Of a stretch of DNA of 64,000 bases, positions 55,398-64,000 are shown piece after piece. Positions within the stretch are counted from its first letter, which is position 1; each line of letters begins with the position of its first letter. Source of the stretch: Serratia sp. FDAARGOS_506. Lineage in GTDB: Bacteria; Pseudomonadota; Gammaproteobacteria; Enterobacterales; Enterobacteriaceae. Under the pieces are notes generated by a model. That model worked only from the letters and a program-made list of their open reading frames with translations. It was not told the origin of the DNA and made no database searches. The stretch is from positions 2,914,001 through 2,978,000 of the forward strand of contig NZ_CP033831.1 of assembly GCF_003812745.1 (NCBI RefSeq), given 5' to 3'. The position numbers and the translations under genes are program-made.

Positions 55398-56240
55398 TCA
55401 GCGGAACAGGTGCTCGGCGTGGAAGCGCAGGTGATCTTCCACGAAGGTGGCGATGGTGAAGTAGCTGTGATCGTACCCCGGCTGAATGCGTAGCGTCAGC
55501 GGCCAGTCGCGCTGGCGCGCCAGCTCGGCCAACCGTGCCGGCTGCAGCTGGTCGGCCAGGAACTGGTCGTCGTCGCCCTGATCGATAAGGACCGGCATTT
55601 TTTCCGCGCCGCTGGCCAGCAGATGGCAGCTGTCATACTGCAGCCACTGGCTCTCGTCGCTGCCCAGATAGGCGGTGAACGCCTTGCGGCCCCACGGTAC
55701 CTGGCACGGGTTAACGATCGGTGCGAACGCCGATACCGAACGGAAGCGCTGCGGGTTGCGAAACGCCATCATCAGCGCGCCGTGGCCGCCCATCGAGTGG
55801 CCGAAGATCGACTGACGATCGCTGACGCTGAAGTGCTGTTCGATCAGCGCCGGCAGTTCGGCGCTGATGTAGTCGTACATGCGGAAATGGCGATCCCACG
55901 GTGCCTGGGTGGCGTTCAGGTAGAACCCGGCGCCCTGGCCCAGATCGTAGCCTTCGTCGTTCGGCACTTCATCGCCGCGCGGGCTGGTGTCCGGCATCAC
56001 CAGCACCAGGCCCAGCTCGGCGGCGATGCGCTGCGCGCCGGCTTTCAACGTGAAGTTCTCGTCGTTGCAGGTCAACCCCGACAGCCAGTACAGCACCGGT
56101 GGCGGGTTGTCATCGCGCGGCGGCGGCAGGTAGATGCTGAATGTCATGTTGCAATTCAGGCTCTGCGCCGCGTGGCGATAACGCTGTTGCCAGCCACCGA
56201 ACATGCGGTGCTCTTCGAGAAGTTCCAATGACAACGTCAT
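55398..56240 (-). CDS. fghA: S-formylglutathione hydrolase FghA/FrmB
   Basis: 280 residues of the esterase D alpha/beta-hydrolase family. Nucleophile Ser in [11 protein letters not shown], with a downstream Asp (DQGDDDQFL) and His (GYDHSYFTI). It releases formate and glutathione from S-formylglutathione, the product of FrmA. It follows frmA by 14 bases. Confidence 0.94.
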   Translation of the reverse strand: MTLSLELLEEHRMFGGWQQRYRHAAQSLNCNMTFSIYLPPPRDDNPPPVLYWLSGLTCNDENFTLKAGAQRIAAELGLVLVMPDTSPRGDEVPNDEGYDLGQGAGFYLNATQAPWDRHFRMYDYISAELPALIEQHFSVSDRQSIFGHSMGGHGALMMAFRNPQRFRSVSAFAPIVNPCQVPWGRKAFTAYLGSDESQWLQYDSCHLLASGAEKMPVLIDQGDDDQFLADQLQPARLAELARQRDWPLTLRIQPGYDHSYFTIATFVEDHLRFHAEHLFR

Positions 56241-56254
56241 CTCTGCCTCCTGGC

Positions 56255-57409
<1,155 letters not shown>

Positions 57410-58330
57410 TCAGGCGATATCGACAACGTCTGATAAATCGTTGGGGGTACTTTCATCAACAGCGGCGGTTTCCGTCTGTTCAATAATCAACTCTTTCAGC
57501 GCGCGCACGTTCGGCCCGAACGCGTCGCGGCGCCACAGCAGCCAGGTGGCGGTGTCGGCCACGTCCGGCGGCAGGGTGTGAACCCGAACTCGCTCATGGC
57601 CCGGCAGCAGGCTGAGCACCGAATGCGGGATCATCGCCAGCCCGGCGCCGCTGGCGACGCAGGCCAGCATGGCGTGATAGGACTGGATCTCCATAATCTG
57701 CCCCGGCCGCGCGCCTTCGCGTTTAAACCAGGCCTCCAGCCGCAGGCGGTAGGAGCAGCTGGCGCGAAAGGCGAACAGCGTTTCGCCATTGGCGTCTTTG
57801 GCGCTGTGGATCGGTGCGTGATCGAGACAGGAGATCACCACCATATGTTCAGGATAGGCGATGCAGCCGTTCAGCTCGTCATAAGGCACCGGGCCGTCGA
57901 CCAGCGCCGCGGCCAGCGTACCAGCGCGCACCCGATCGGCGATTTCGCCGGAGGTGCCGGTGGTCAGCGACAGAGAAACCTGAGAAAAGCGCTGGTGGTA
58001 AGCCGCCAGCAGCGAGGGCAGGCGGGTGGCGGCGGTGCTTTCCATAGAGCCGAGGGCGAAGTTGCCCGCCGGTTCGCCGGCATGGGTGATGCTCATCGCC
58101 TCGTCGCTTAGCGCCAGGATGCGGTTGGCGTAGCACAGAAAGTTATGGCCCATCGGCGACAGGCGCAGGCGCTGTTTTTCGCGGATAAACAGATCGGTGC
58201 CCAGCTCCTGCTCAAGCTGGCGCAGCCGGGTGGTCAGATTCGACGGCACGCGATGCAACTGCTCGGCGGCGCGGGCGACCGAGCCGGTTTCCGCCACGCA
58301 GCAGAACATGCGAAGCTGGGTCAGATCCAT
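57410..58330 (-). CDS. LysR-family regulator (PtrR/YneJ-like) upstream of frmA
   Basis: 306 residues. The N-terminal helix-turn-helix is MDLTQLRMFCCVAETGSVAR with HRVPSNLTTRLRQLE, a pattern shared with E. coli PtrR (YneJ). The effector domain has FRASCSYRLRLEAWF, which contains a cysteine conserved in that group. It lies in line with frmA and fghA, so it may be co-transcribed and control formaldehyde detoxification (inference). Divergent from a transporter. Confidence 0.85.
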   Translation of the reverse strand: MDLTQLRMFCCVAETGSVARAAEQLHRVPSNLTTRLRQLEQELGTDLFIREKQRLRLSPMGHNFLCYANRILALSDEAMSITHAGEPAGNFALGSMESTAATRLPSLLAAYHQRFSQVSLSLTTGTSGEIADRVRAGTLAAALVDGPVPYDELNGCIAYPEHMVVISCLDHAPIHSAKDANGETLFAFRASCSYRLRLEAWFKREGARPGQIMEIQSYHAMLACVASGAGLAMIPHSVLSLLPGHERVRVHTLPPDVADTATWLLWRRDAFGPNVRALKELIIEQTETAAVDESTPNDLSDVVDIA

Positions 58331-58435
58331 AATATTCTCGTTTCGTGATGAACTTGATAACTATTATTCAGTTTTTGTGAGTTTAATACTGCGGCATGAT
58401 ACTGGCAACTTTCTTTTAACCTTTTGGATACCGGT

Positions 58436-59593
58436 ATGGCTTTACGTATTGCCTTGAGCGGTTTTGCCGCGCTGATCGTCGCGATGGGCATCGGCCGCTT
58501 CGCTTTCACTCCCCAGGTGCCGCTGATGATCGCGGAACACCAGTTCAGCCTGACTGGCGCCGGGCTGGTGGCGGCGATCAACTATTTGGGCTATCTGTGC
58601 GGCGCATACGACGCGATGCGCGCCACGCGCCACGTCGAGCGGCGCCTGTGGCTTGGCGTGTGGGGTGCGGTGGTGCTGACGCTGCTGTCGGCGCTGGCGC
58701 AGAATGAGTGGACGCACGGTGCGTTGCGGTTTGTCATCGGCTGGGCCAGTGGTTGGGCGATGGTGCTGGTGGCGGCCTGGACCAACGAGCGGTTGGCGCA
58801 CTACGGCCGGCCGGCGCTGAGCGCGGCGGTGTTCGCCGGGCCGGGCGCCGGCATCTTCCTCAGCGGCATGCTGGCGGTGGGCATCAACACGCTGGGGCTG
58901 ACGGCGGCGCAGGCCTGGCTGGTGTATGGCGTGCCGGCGTTGGTGTTGGTGGGGGCGATTAGCGCTTATCTGCCGCGCACCGGCGAGCTGCACCGCCCGG
59001 AGGCGGCCCCTGAGCCGCTGCTGCTGACGCCGGTGCTCAAACGCCTGGTGTGGAGCTACAGCCTGGCCGGTTTCGGCTACATCCTGCCGGCGACGTTCTT
59101 GTCGCAGATGGCGGCGGCACGTTTTCCCGGCAGCCTGTTCGCGCAGTTTGTCTGGCCGGTGTTCGGTGGCGCGGCGGTGCTGGGGATCGTTATCGGTATT
59201 CTGACTCGCCATCGGCTCACTACCCAGAGCCGGTTGGCGATCACGCTGTGGATACAGGCGCTGGGCGTGCTGAGCGCCGAAGTGGTGCCGGGCGTGGCCG
59301 GCCTGGCGCTCGGGGCGTTGCTGACCGGCGGCGGTTTCCTCTGCGTGGTACAGCTTGCACTTCAGCACGGCCGTGAACTGGCGCCGCGCCATGCGCGCTA
59401 TATGGCCGGATTGCTGACTACCGGTTATGCGATCGGCCAGCTGGTCGGGCCGATGCTGTCGGCGCTGTCGACCGCCATGACCCATCGGCTGGAGCCGGCG
59501 TTGTACGTGGCGGTGGCGGCGCTGTTGGTGGCCGGTGCGCTGGTGGTGAATACCCCGGCGCGGCGGCTGGCGCAAAAAACGGCGATGCGCTGA
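58436..59593 (+). CDS. YbfB/YjiJ-family MFS transporter
   Basis: 385 residues from ATG 58436; the frame also opens at a TTG four codons earlier. Twelve membrane segments; the opening FAALIVAMGIGRFAFTPQVP is characteristic of the YbfB/YjiJ group. Substrate unknown. It faces the LysR gene across about 105 bases, so that regulator may control it as well. Confidence 0.88.
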   Translation: MALRIALSGFAALIVAMGIGRFAFTPQVPLMIAEHQFSLTGAGLVAAINYLGYLCGAYDAMRATRHVERRLWLGVWGAVVLTLLSALAQNEWTHGALRFVIGWASGWAMVLVAAWTNERLAHYGRPALSAAVFAGPGAGIFLSGMLAVGINTLGLTAAQAWLVYGVPALVLVGAISAYLPRTGELHRPEAAPEPLLLTPVLKRLVWSYSLAGFGYILPATFLSQMAAARFPGSLFAQFVWPVFGGAAVLGIVIGILTRHRLTTQSRLAITLWIQALGVLSAEVVPGVAGLALGALLTGGGFLCVVQLALQHGRELAPRHARYMAGLLTTGYAIGQLVGPMLSALSTAMTHRLEPALYVAVAALLVAGALVVNTPARRLAQKTAMR

Positions 59594-59837
59594 TTAAAAT
59601 CCATGCAAAAAACGCGGGATCCCGCAGCCGGCCTGATTGTGCTAAATGCGAATATTTCACCTGCGGATGAAGCACAATCACTGGATAATCGCCGCGCTCT
59701 CATCTACAGTGGGGGCAAAATCTTGACCGGGTTCACGTTATCCATCACGAAAACTCTGCCGTCACGAGAGCTAGCAATTCGCCGGCCGCATGACCTATCA
59801 GGCCGCCGGCGGATTCCGTCCGCAGGAGAACAAGTAC

Positions 59838-60503
59838 ATGACATCATTAAGTAAAGAAGCCGCGCTGGTGCATGCGGCGCTGGAAGAGCGTGGTTTGGAG
59901 ACGCCGCTGCGCGGGGAAGTGCTGGATCGCGAAACGCGCAAGCGCCGCATCAAAGAGCACATGACTGAAATCATGCAGCTGCTGAATCTCGATCTGTCCG
60001 ACGACAGCCTGGCGGAGACGCCGCATCGCATCGCCAAAATGTATGTCGACGAGATCTTCTCCGGGCTGGACTACGCCAACTTCCCGAAAATCACCGTCAT
60101 TGAGAACAAGATGAAGGTGGATGAGATGGTGACGGTGCGCGATATCACGCTGACCAGCACCTGCGAGCACCACTTCGTGACCATCGACGGCAAGGCCACC
60201 GTGGCCTATATCCCGAAAGACTCGGTGATCGGTCTGTCGAAGATCAACCGCATCGTGCAGTTCTTCTCTCAGCGTCCGCAGGTGCAAGAGCGCCTGACCC
60301 AGCAGATCCTGGTGGCGCTGCAGACCCTGCTCGGTACCAATAACGTGGCGGTATCGATTGATGCGGTCCATTATTGTGTCAAGGCGCGCGGCATCCGCGA
60401 CGCGACCAGCGCCACCACCACCACCTCGTTGGGGGGGCTGTTCAAGTCCAGCCAGAATACCCGCCAGGAGTTCCTGCGCGCGGTGCGTCATCACCAGGGG
60501 TGA
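59838..60503 (+). CDS. folE: GTP cyclohydrolase I FolE
   Basis: 221 residues from ATG 59838, matching E. coli FolE; upstream in-frame codons are not part of the family. Zinc ligands lie in [10 protein letters not shown] and HYCVKARG. First step of folate and pterin synthesis from GTP. The gap upstream (59594-59837) shows no other gene. Confidence 0.95.
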   Translation: MTSLSKEAALVHAALEERGLETPLRGEVLDRETRKRRIKEHMTEIMQLLNLDLSDDSLAETPHRIAKMYVDEIFSGLDYANFPKITVIENKMKVDEMVTVRDITLTSTCEHHFVTIDGKATVAYIPKDSVIGLSKINRIVQFFSQRPQVQERLTQQILVALQTLLGTNNVAVSIDAVHYCVKARGIRDATSATTTTSLGGLFKSSQNTRQEFLRAVRHHQG

Positions 60504-60535
60504 TGGCGTTGCGGGGCAACCCGCAAGACGACAAC

Positions 60536-60557
60536 AGGCGCCTGCGGGCGCCTTTTT
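60536..60557 (+). terminator. Terminator of folE
   Basis: Perfect arms AGGCGCC / GGCGCCT with a TGCG loop followed by TTTTT, between folE and yeiB. It implies yeiB has a separate or read-through promoter. Confidence 0.86.
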
Positions 60558-60582
60558 CATGAGCGGAAGACAGCGATAAAAA

Positions 60583-61755
60583 ATGAACAGTCATCCTCTG
60601 CCGCGTATCGCCACGCTGGACTGCGTGCGCGGCATCGCCATTCTCGGCATTTTATTGCTGAATATCAGCGCCTTCGGCTTGCCGAAGGCCGCCTACCTCA
60701 ACCCGGCTTATTTGGGTATGCCGTCATCGCGCGACGCCTGGACCTGGGCGCTGCTCGATCTCTTCGCGCAGGCGAAGTTCCTGGCGATGTTCGCGCTGCT
60801 GTTCGGCGCCGGGCTGCAAATGCTGTTGCGGCGCGGCAAAAGCTGGATCCGCGCGCGGCTGTCGTGGCTGGTGCTGTTCGGCCTCGCGCACGCCATCTTC
60901 CTGTGGGACGGCGATATTCTGTTGGCCTACGGGCTGATCGGCCTGGTGTGCTGGCGCATGATCCGCGAAGCCAAAGAAACCTTCCAGCTGCTGAAAACCG
61001 GCGTGGTGTTGTATCTGATTGGCGTAGCAGTGCTGCTGTTGCTCGGTTTCGTCTCGCACGGTGAACCGGGCAGCTTCTGGCAGCCGGGCGTGGCGGAGTT
61101 GCAGTACGAGAAGTTCTGGAAGCTACAGGGCGGTTTCGAAGCCTGGCGCAGCCGCGCCGATCTGCTCTCGTCCAGCCTGTTGGCCATCGGCGCTCAGTAT
61201 GGCTGGGAATTGGCGGGGCTGATGCTGTTCGGCGCCGGGTTGATGCGCAGCGGCTGGCTGCGCGGCAGTTATTCCTCTGGTTATTACCTGCGGCAGGCGG
61301 CATGGCTGCTGCCGCTTTCGGTGCTGATCCAGCTGCCGGCGGTAGCGCTGCAATGGCAGGTCCACTGGGACTATCGCTGGAGCGGTTTCCTGCTGCAGGT
61401 GCCGCGCGAACTGGGCGCCCCGCTGCAGGCGATGGGCTATCTGGCGCTGTGTTACGGTTTCTGGCCCACGCTGTCGCGCATGCGCATCGCCCACTGGCTG
61501 ACTCTGGTAGGCCGCATGGCGTTGAGCAACTACCTGCTGCAAACGCTGATCTGCACCACGCTGTTTTATCGCTTTGACCTCTATGAGCAGTTCGACCGGC
61601 TGCAGCTGTTGGCGTTCGTGCCGCTGGTCTGGTTGGTCAACCTGGTCTTTTCCGCACTGTGGCTGCGTTATTTCGCTCAGGGGCCGATGGAATGGTTGTG
61701 GCGCAAGCTGACGCAGATGGCCGCCGGCGAAGCGGAACCCAAAGCGCTGAAGTGA
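60583..61755 (+). CDS. yeiB: DUF418 membrane protein YeiB
   Basis: 390 residues with about ten membrane segments. The N-terminal RIATLDCVRGIAILGILLLN and the C-terminal DUF418 domain (VGRMALSNYLLQTLI) identify the family, which resembles acyltransferase-type membrane proteins. Function not established. Same order folE-yeiB-galS as in E. coli. Confidence 0.92.
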   Translation: MNSHPLPRIATLDCVRGIAILGILLLNISAFGLPKAAYLNPAYLGMPSSRDAWTWALLDLFAQAKFLAMFALLFGAGLQMLLRRGKSWIRARLSWLVLFGLAHAIFLWDGDILLAYGLIGLVCWRMIREAKETFQLLKTGVVLYLIGVAVLLLLGFVSHGEPGSFWQPGVAELQYEKFWKLQGGFEAWRSRADLLSSSLLAIGAQYGWELAGLMLFGAGLMRSGWLRGSYSSGYYLRQAAWLLPLSVLIQLPAVALQWQVHWDYRWSGFLLQVPRELGAPLQAMGYLALCYGFWPTLSRMRIAHWLTLVGRMALSNYLLQTLICTTLFYRFDLYEQFDRLQLLAFVPLVWLVNLVFSALWLRYFAQGPMEWLWRKLTQMAAGEAEPKALK

Positions 61756-61782
61756 GCGCCTGTCGGCAGGTTAAAAAAATGT

Positions 61783-61817
61783 ATGTAAACGTTTTCTTTC
61801 CTGTGACGTAATTCACG
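61783..61817. promoter_or_regulatory. gal operator-like and CRP sites upstream of galS
   Basis: ATGTAAACGTTTTCTT (61783-61798) matches the gal operator pattern GTGNAANCGNTTNCAC at all but three fixed positions. TGTGACGTAATTCACG (61802-61817) matches the CRP half-sites TGTGA-N6-TCACA at nine of ten. This supports autoregulation and cAMP-CRP control of galS. Confidence 0.8.
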
Positions 61818-61882
61818 CAGAGCAGCGGGCCAATCGGGGTAGGATAGCGCCACCGGTCACTACCCCGATTTCAGGATCCCGT

Positions 61883-62920
61883 ATGCCTCCAGTTCATCCG
61901 ATCACCATTCGCGACGTGGCGAAACGCGCCGGTGTCTCCGTGGCGACCGTTTCCCGCGTGCTGAACCACAGTGCGCTGACCAGCAAGGAGACGCGCGAGC
62001 AGGTGCTGCAGGCGGTGGCGGATCTGGGCTATCGCCCCAACGCCAACGCGCAGGCGCTGGCGACCCAAAGCAGCGATACTTTGGGTGTGGTGGTGATGGA
62101 CGTCTCCGACCCGTTCTTCGGCGCGCTGGTGAAAGCGGTAGACACGGTGGCGCAGAAACACCACAAATACCTGCTGATCGGCAACAGCTATCATCAGGCG
62201 GACAAAGAGCGCCACGCGATCGAAGTGCTGATCCGTCAGCGTTGTAACGCCCTGATTGTCCATGCCAAAGCCTTGAGCGACGCCGAGTTGATCGGCTTTC
62301 TGGAGCAGGTGCCGGGCATGGTGCTGATCAACCGGATTATCCCCGGCTATGAGCCGCGCTGCGTTGGGCTGGATAACGTCTGCGGCGCCGATATGGCGAT
62401 GCGTCTTTTGCTGTCGCAGGGCCATCGGCGCATCGGCTATCTGGGCTCCAATCACCCGATCGAAGACGGGCCGCTGCGCCAGCAGGGCTATGCGCTGGCG
62501 ATGGCCGCCGCCGGGCTGGCGACGCCCGACAACTGGCGCGCCTACGGTTCACCGGATCTGCAAGGCGGCGAAGCGGCGATGGTGGAGCTGTTGGGGCGCA
62601 ACTTACAGCTGAGTGCGGTGTTCGCCTACAACGATGCCATGGCCGCCGGCGCCATGGCGGTGCTGAAAGAAAACGGTATCACGGTGCCGCAGCATTTCTC
62701 GCTGATCGGCTTCGACGATATCCCCATCGCGCGTTACACCAGCCCCAAACTCACCACGGTGCGCTACCCGATCGTCTCGATGGCTACGCTGGCGACCGAG
62801 CTGGCATTGCAGGGCGCAGCAGGCCTGGTGGAGCCGCAGGCCGGTCATCTGTTCATGCCGACGCTGGTGCGCCGCCATTCTGTCGCCCCCTGGCAAAGTG
62901 AGGCGACGGTCACTCTCTGA
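61883..62920 (+). CDS. galS: LacI-family repressor/isorepressor GalS
   Basis: 345 residues. The LacI HTH is at the N-terminus ([20 protein letters not shown]), followed by a periplasmic-binding-protein-like sugar domain. GalS controls the mgl galactose transporter in response to galactose. It precedes mglB as in E. coli. Confidence 0.93.
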   Translation: MPPVHPITIRDVAKRAGVSVATVSRVLNHSALTSKETREQVLQAVADLGYRPNANAQALATQSSDTLGVVVMDVSDPFFGALVKAVDTVAQKHHKYLLIGNSYHQADKERHAIEVLIRQRCNALIVHAKALSDAELIGFLEQVPGMVLINRIIPGYEPRCVGLDNVCGADMAMRLLLSQGHRRIGYLGSNHPIEDGPLRQQGYALAMAAAGLATPDNWRAYGSPDLQGGEAAMVELLGRNLQLSAVFAYNDAMAAGAMAVLKENGITVPQHFSLIGFDDIPIARYTSPKLTTVRYPIVSMATLATELALQGAAGLVEPQAGHLFMPTLVRRHSVAPWQSEATVTL

Positions 62921-62932
62921 CGATTTAATCTT

Positions 62933-62948
62933 GTGTAACCGTTTTCAA
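62933..62948. promoter_or_regulatory. gal operator upstream of mglB
   Basis: GTGTAACCGTTTTCAA fits GTGNAANCGNTTNCAC at all fixed positions except the last. It lies 12 bases after the galS stop and two bases before the CRP site. Confidence 0.85.
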
Positions 62949-62950
62949 TC

Positions 62951-62966
62951 TGTGAGAAAATTCACA
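62951..62966. promoter_or_regulatory. CRP site of the mglB promoter
   Basis: TGTGAGAAAATTCACA has perfect TGTGA-N6-TCACA half-sites. A -10-like TATGCT at 62988-62993 would put the transcript start near 63000 and the CRP centre near -41.5, a class II activated promoter. Confidence 0.88.
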
Positions 62967-63184
62967 GAATATTAACATCACGCCGTCTATGCTCTAGGCG
63001 TTTTCCGGCGCAAAGGCCCTTGCCGCTGCAACCTTTACCTCGCGCTGACACAGCATTTCTCGGAAATAACAAGATCCACGGACGACAGGTGTTGAGTGGA
63101 AATCGCCTGGCCTGGGGTGTGCGCACTGCCGGTGACCATTGGCTCAAAGACGAGTAATACCCTACACAGAACCGGAGACTGACA

Positions 63185-64000
63185 ATGAATAAGAAGGTTT
63201 TCACCCTGGCCGCCATGGCCGCAGCCATGATGTTTGGCGCCGCAGCCCATGCTGACACCCGTATTGGCGTCACGATTTACAAGTATGACGACAACTTCAT
63301 GTCGGTGGTGCGCAAGGCAATCGAGAAAGACGCCAAGGCTTCACCGGACGTCACCCTGCTGATGAATGACTCGCAGAACGACCAGTCCAAGCAGAACGAT
63401 CAGATCGACGTGCTGCTGGCCAAGGGCGTGAAAGCGCTGGCGATCAACCTGGTCGACCCGGCTGCGGCGCCGGTGGTTATCGATAAGGCGCGCGCAAACG
63501 ATATCCCGGTGGTGTTCTACAACAAAGAGCCTTCCCGCAAGGCGTTGGACAGCTACGACAAGGCGTATTACGTCGGCACCGATTCCAAAGAATCCGGCGT
63601 GATCCAGGGCGAGCTGATCGCCAAACACTGGAAAGCCAACCCGGCCTGGGATCTGAACAAAGACGGCCAGATCCAGTACGTGCTGCTGAAGGGCGAACCG
63701 GGCCACCCGGATGCCGAGGCGCGCACCACCTACGTGGTGAAAACGCTGAACGACCAGGGCATCAAAACTCAGCAGCTGCAGATGGATACCGCGATGTGGG
63801 ATACCGCGCAGGCGAAAGACAAGATGGACGCCTGGCTCTCCGGCCCGAATGCCAACAAGATTGAAGTGGTGATCGCTAACAACGACGCCATGGCGATGGG
63901 TGCGGTGGAAGCGCTGAAAGCGCACAACAAGACCAGTATCCCGGTGTTTGGCGTCGATGCGTTGCCTGAAGCGCTGGCGCTGGTGAAATCCGGTGCGATG
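63185..64000 (+). CDS. mglB: Galactose/glucose-binding protein MglB (3' truncated by window)
   Basis: The first 272 residues are present. There is a signal peptide ([14 protein letters not shown]) followed by the mature galactose-binding protein ([37 protein letters not shown]). The EF-hand-like calcium loop DLNKDGQIQ is visible. It delivers galactose or glucose to the Mgl ABC transporter and to chemotaxis. The gene continues beyond the window. Confidence 0.95.
   Translation, partial: MNKKVFTLAAMAAAMMFGAAAHADTRIGVTIYKYDDNFMSVVRKAIEKDAKASPDVTLLMNDSQNDQSKQNDQIDVLLAKGVKALAINLVDPAAAPVVIDKARANDIPVVFYNKEPSRKALDSYDKAYYVGTDSKESGVIQGELIAKHWKANPAWDLNKDGQIQYVLLKGEPGHPDAEARTTYVVKTLNDQGIKTQQLQMDTAMWDTAQAKDKMDAWLSGPNANKIEVVIANNDAMAMGAVEALKAHNKTSIPVFGVDALPEALALVKSGAM

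Overview
The window reads as chromosomal DNA of a GC-rich member of the Enterobacterales, most likely Serratia marcescens or a close relative. This is an inference from gene content (an Ecp/Mat pilus locus, a short type 1 fimbrial operon without an invertible switch, betTIBA, cynTS, gsiABCD, moeAB, ybiT, frmA/fghA, folE-yeiB-galS-mglB) and from Escherichia-like synteny with extra islands. No rRNA, tRNA, CRISPR array, prophage or insertion sequence was recognised. Both window edges cut genes: a response regulator at the left and mglB at the right.

Region 1 (1-10625): the tail of a two-component pair, then an AT-rich zone with a ToxR/CadC-type membrane regulator and a LuxR-type EcpR, followed by the complete ecpABCDE pilus operon. 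Region 2 (10622-15256): a two-component system divergent from a four-gene periplasmic module. The module holds a b-type cytochrome, a Tat-exported molybdopterin oxidoreductase, a Met-rich MxKDx repeat protein and an RclC-like DUF417 membrane protein. I read it as a candidate repair or sink system for oxidised methionine or reactive chlorine. Region 3 (15271-23332): choline uptake and conversion to glycine betaine (betT divergent from betIBA, with a perfect palindrome between them), then an FMN glutamate-synthase-like membrane protein. Region 4 (23517-30381): an EAL/LuxR pair divergent from a four-gene type 1 fimbrial operon, whose upstream region carries a possible 46-codon leader ORF and a strong stem-loop.

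Region 5 (30401-35373): an AraC-type regulator, mqo, phoA with a near-consensus Pho box, and a glutathione transferase. Region 6 (35448-43849): small accessory units. They are an ArsR-type regulator divergent from a short P450 and an ABM-domain protein; a YjhX(TopAI)-GNAT pair resembling topAI-yjhQ with an 8-codon leader ORF; cyanate detoxification (cynTS, cynR); an HxlR regulator with a tautomerase; and an MHS-type transporter behind an AT-rich gap holding a possible 39-residue membrane peptide.

Region 7 (44259-55396): ybiT, moeAB, a DUF924 gene, iaaA and the gsiABCD glutathione importer. Region 8 (55398-64000): a LysR gene in line with frmA and fghA for formaldehyde oxidation, a YbfB-type transporter, folE, yeiB, galS and the start of mglB. 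Paired gal-operator and CRP sites precede both galS and mglB.

No entirely new machinery stands out. The best candidates for under-described biology are the methionine/chlorine module (about 10.6-15.2 kb), the YjhX leader-controlled unit (about 37.7-38.7 kb), the P450-ABM cassette (35.4-37.6 kb) and the fimA leader region (25.1-25.4 kb).
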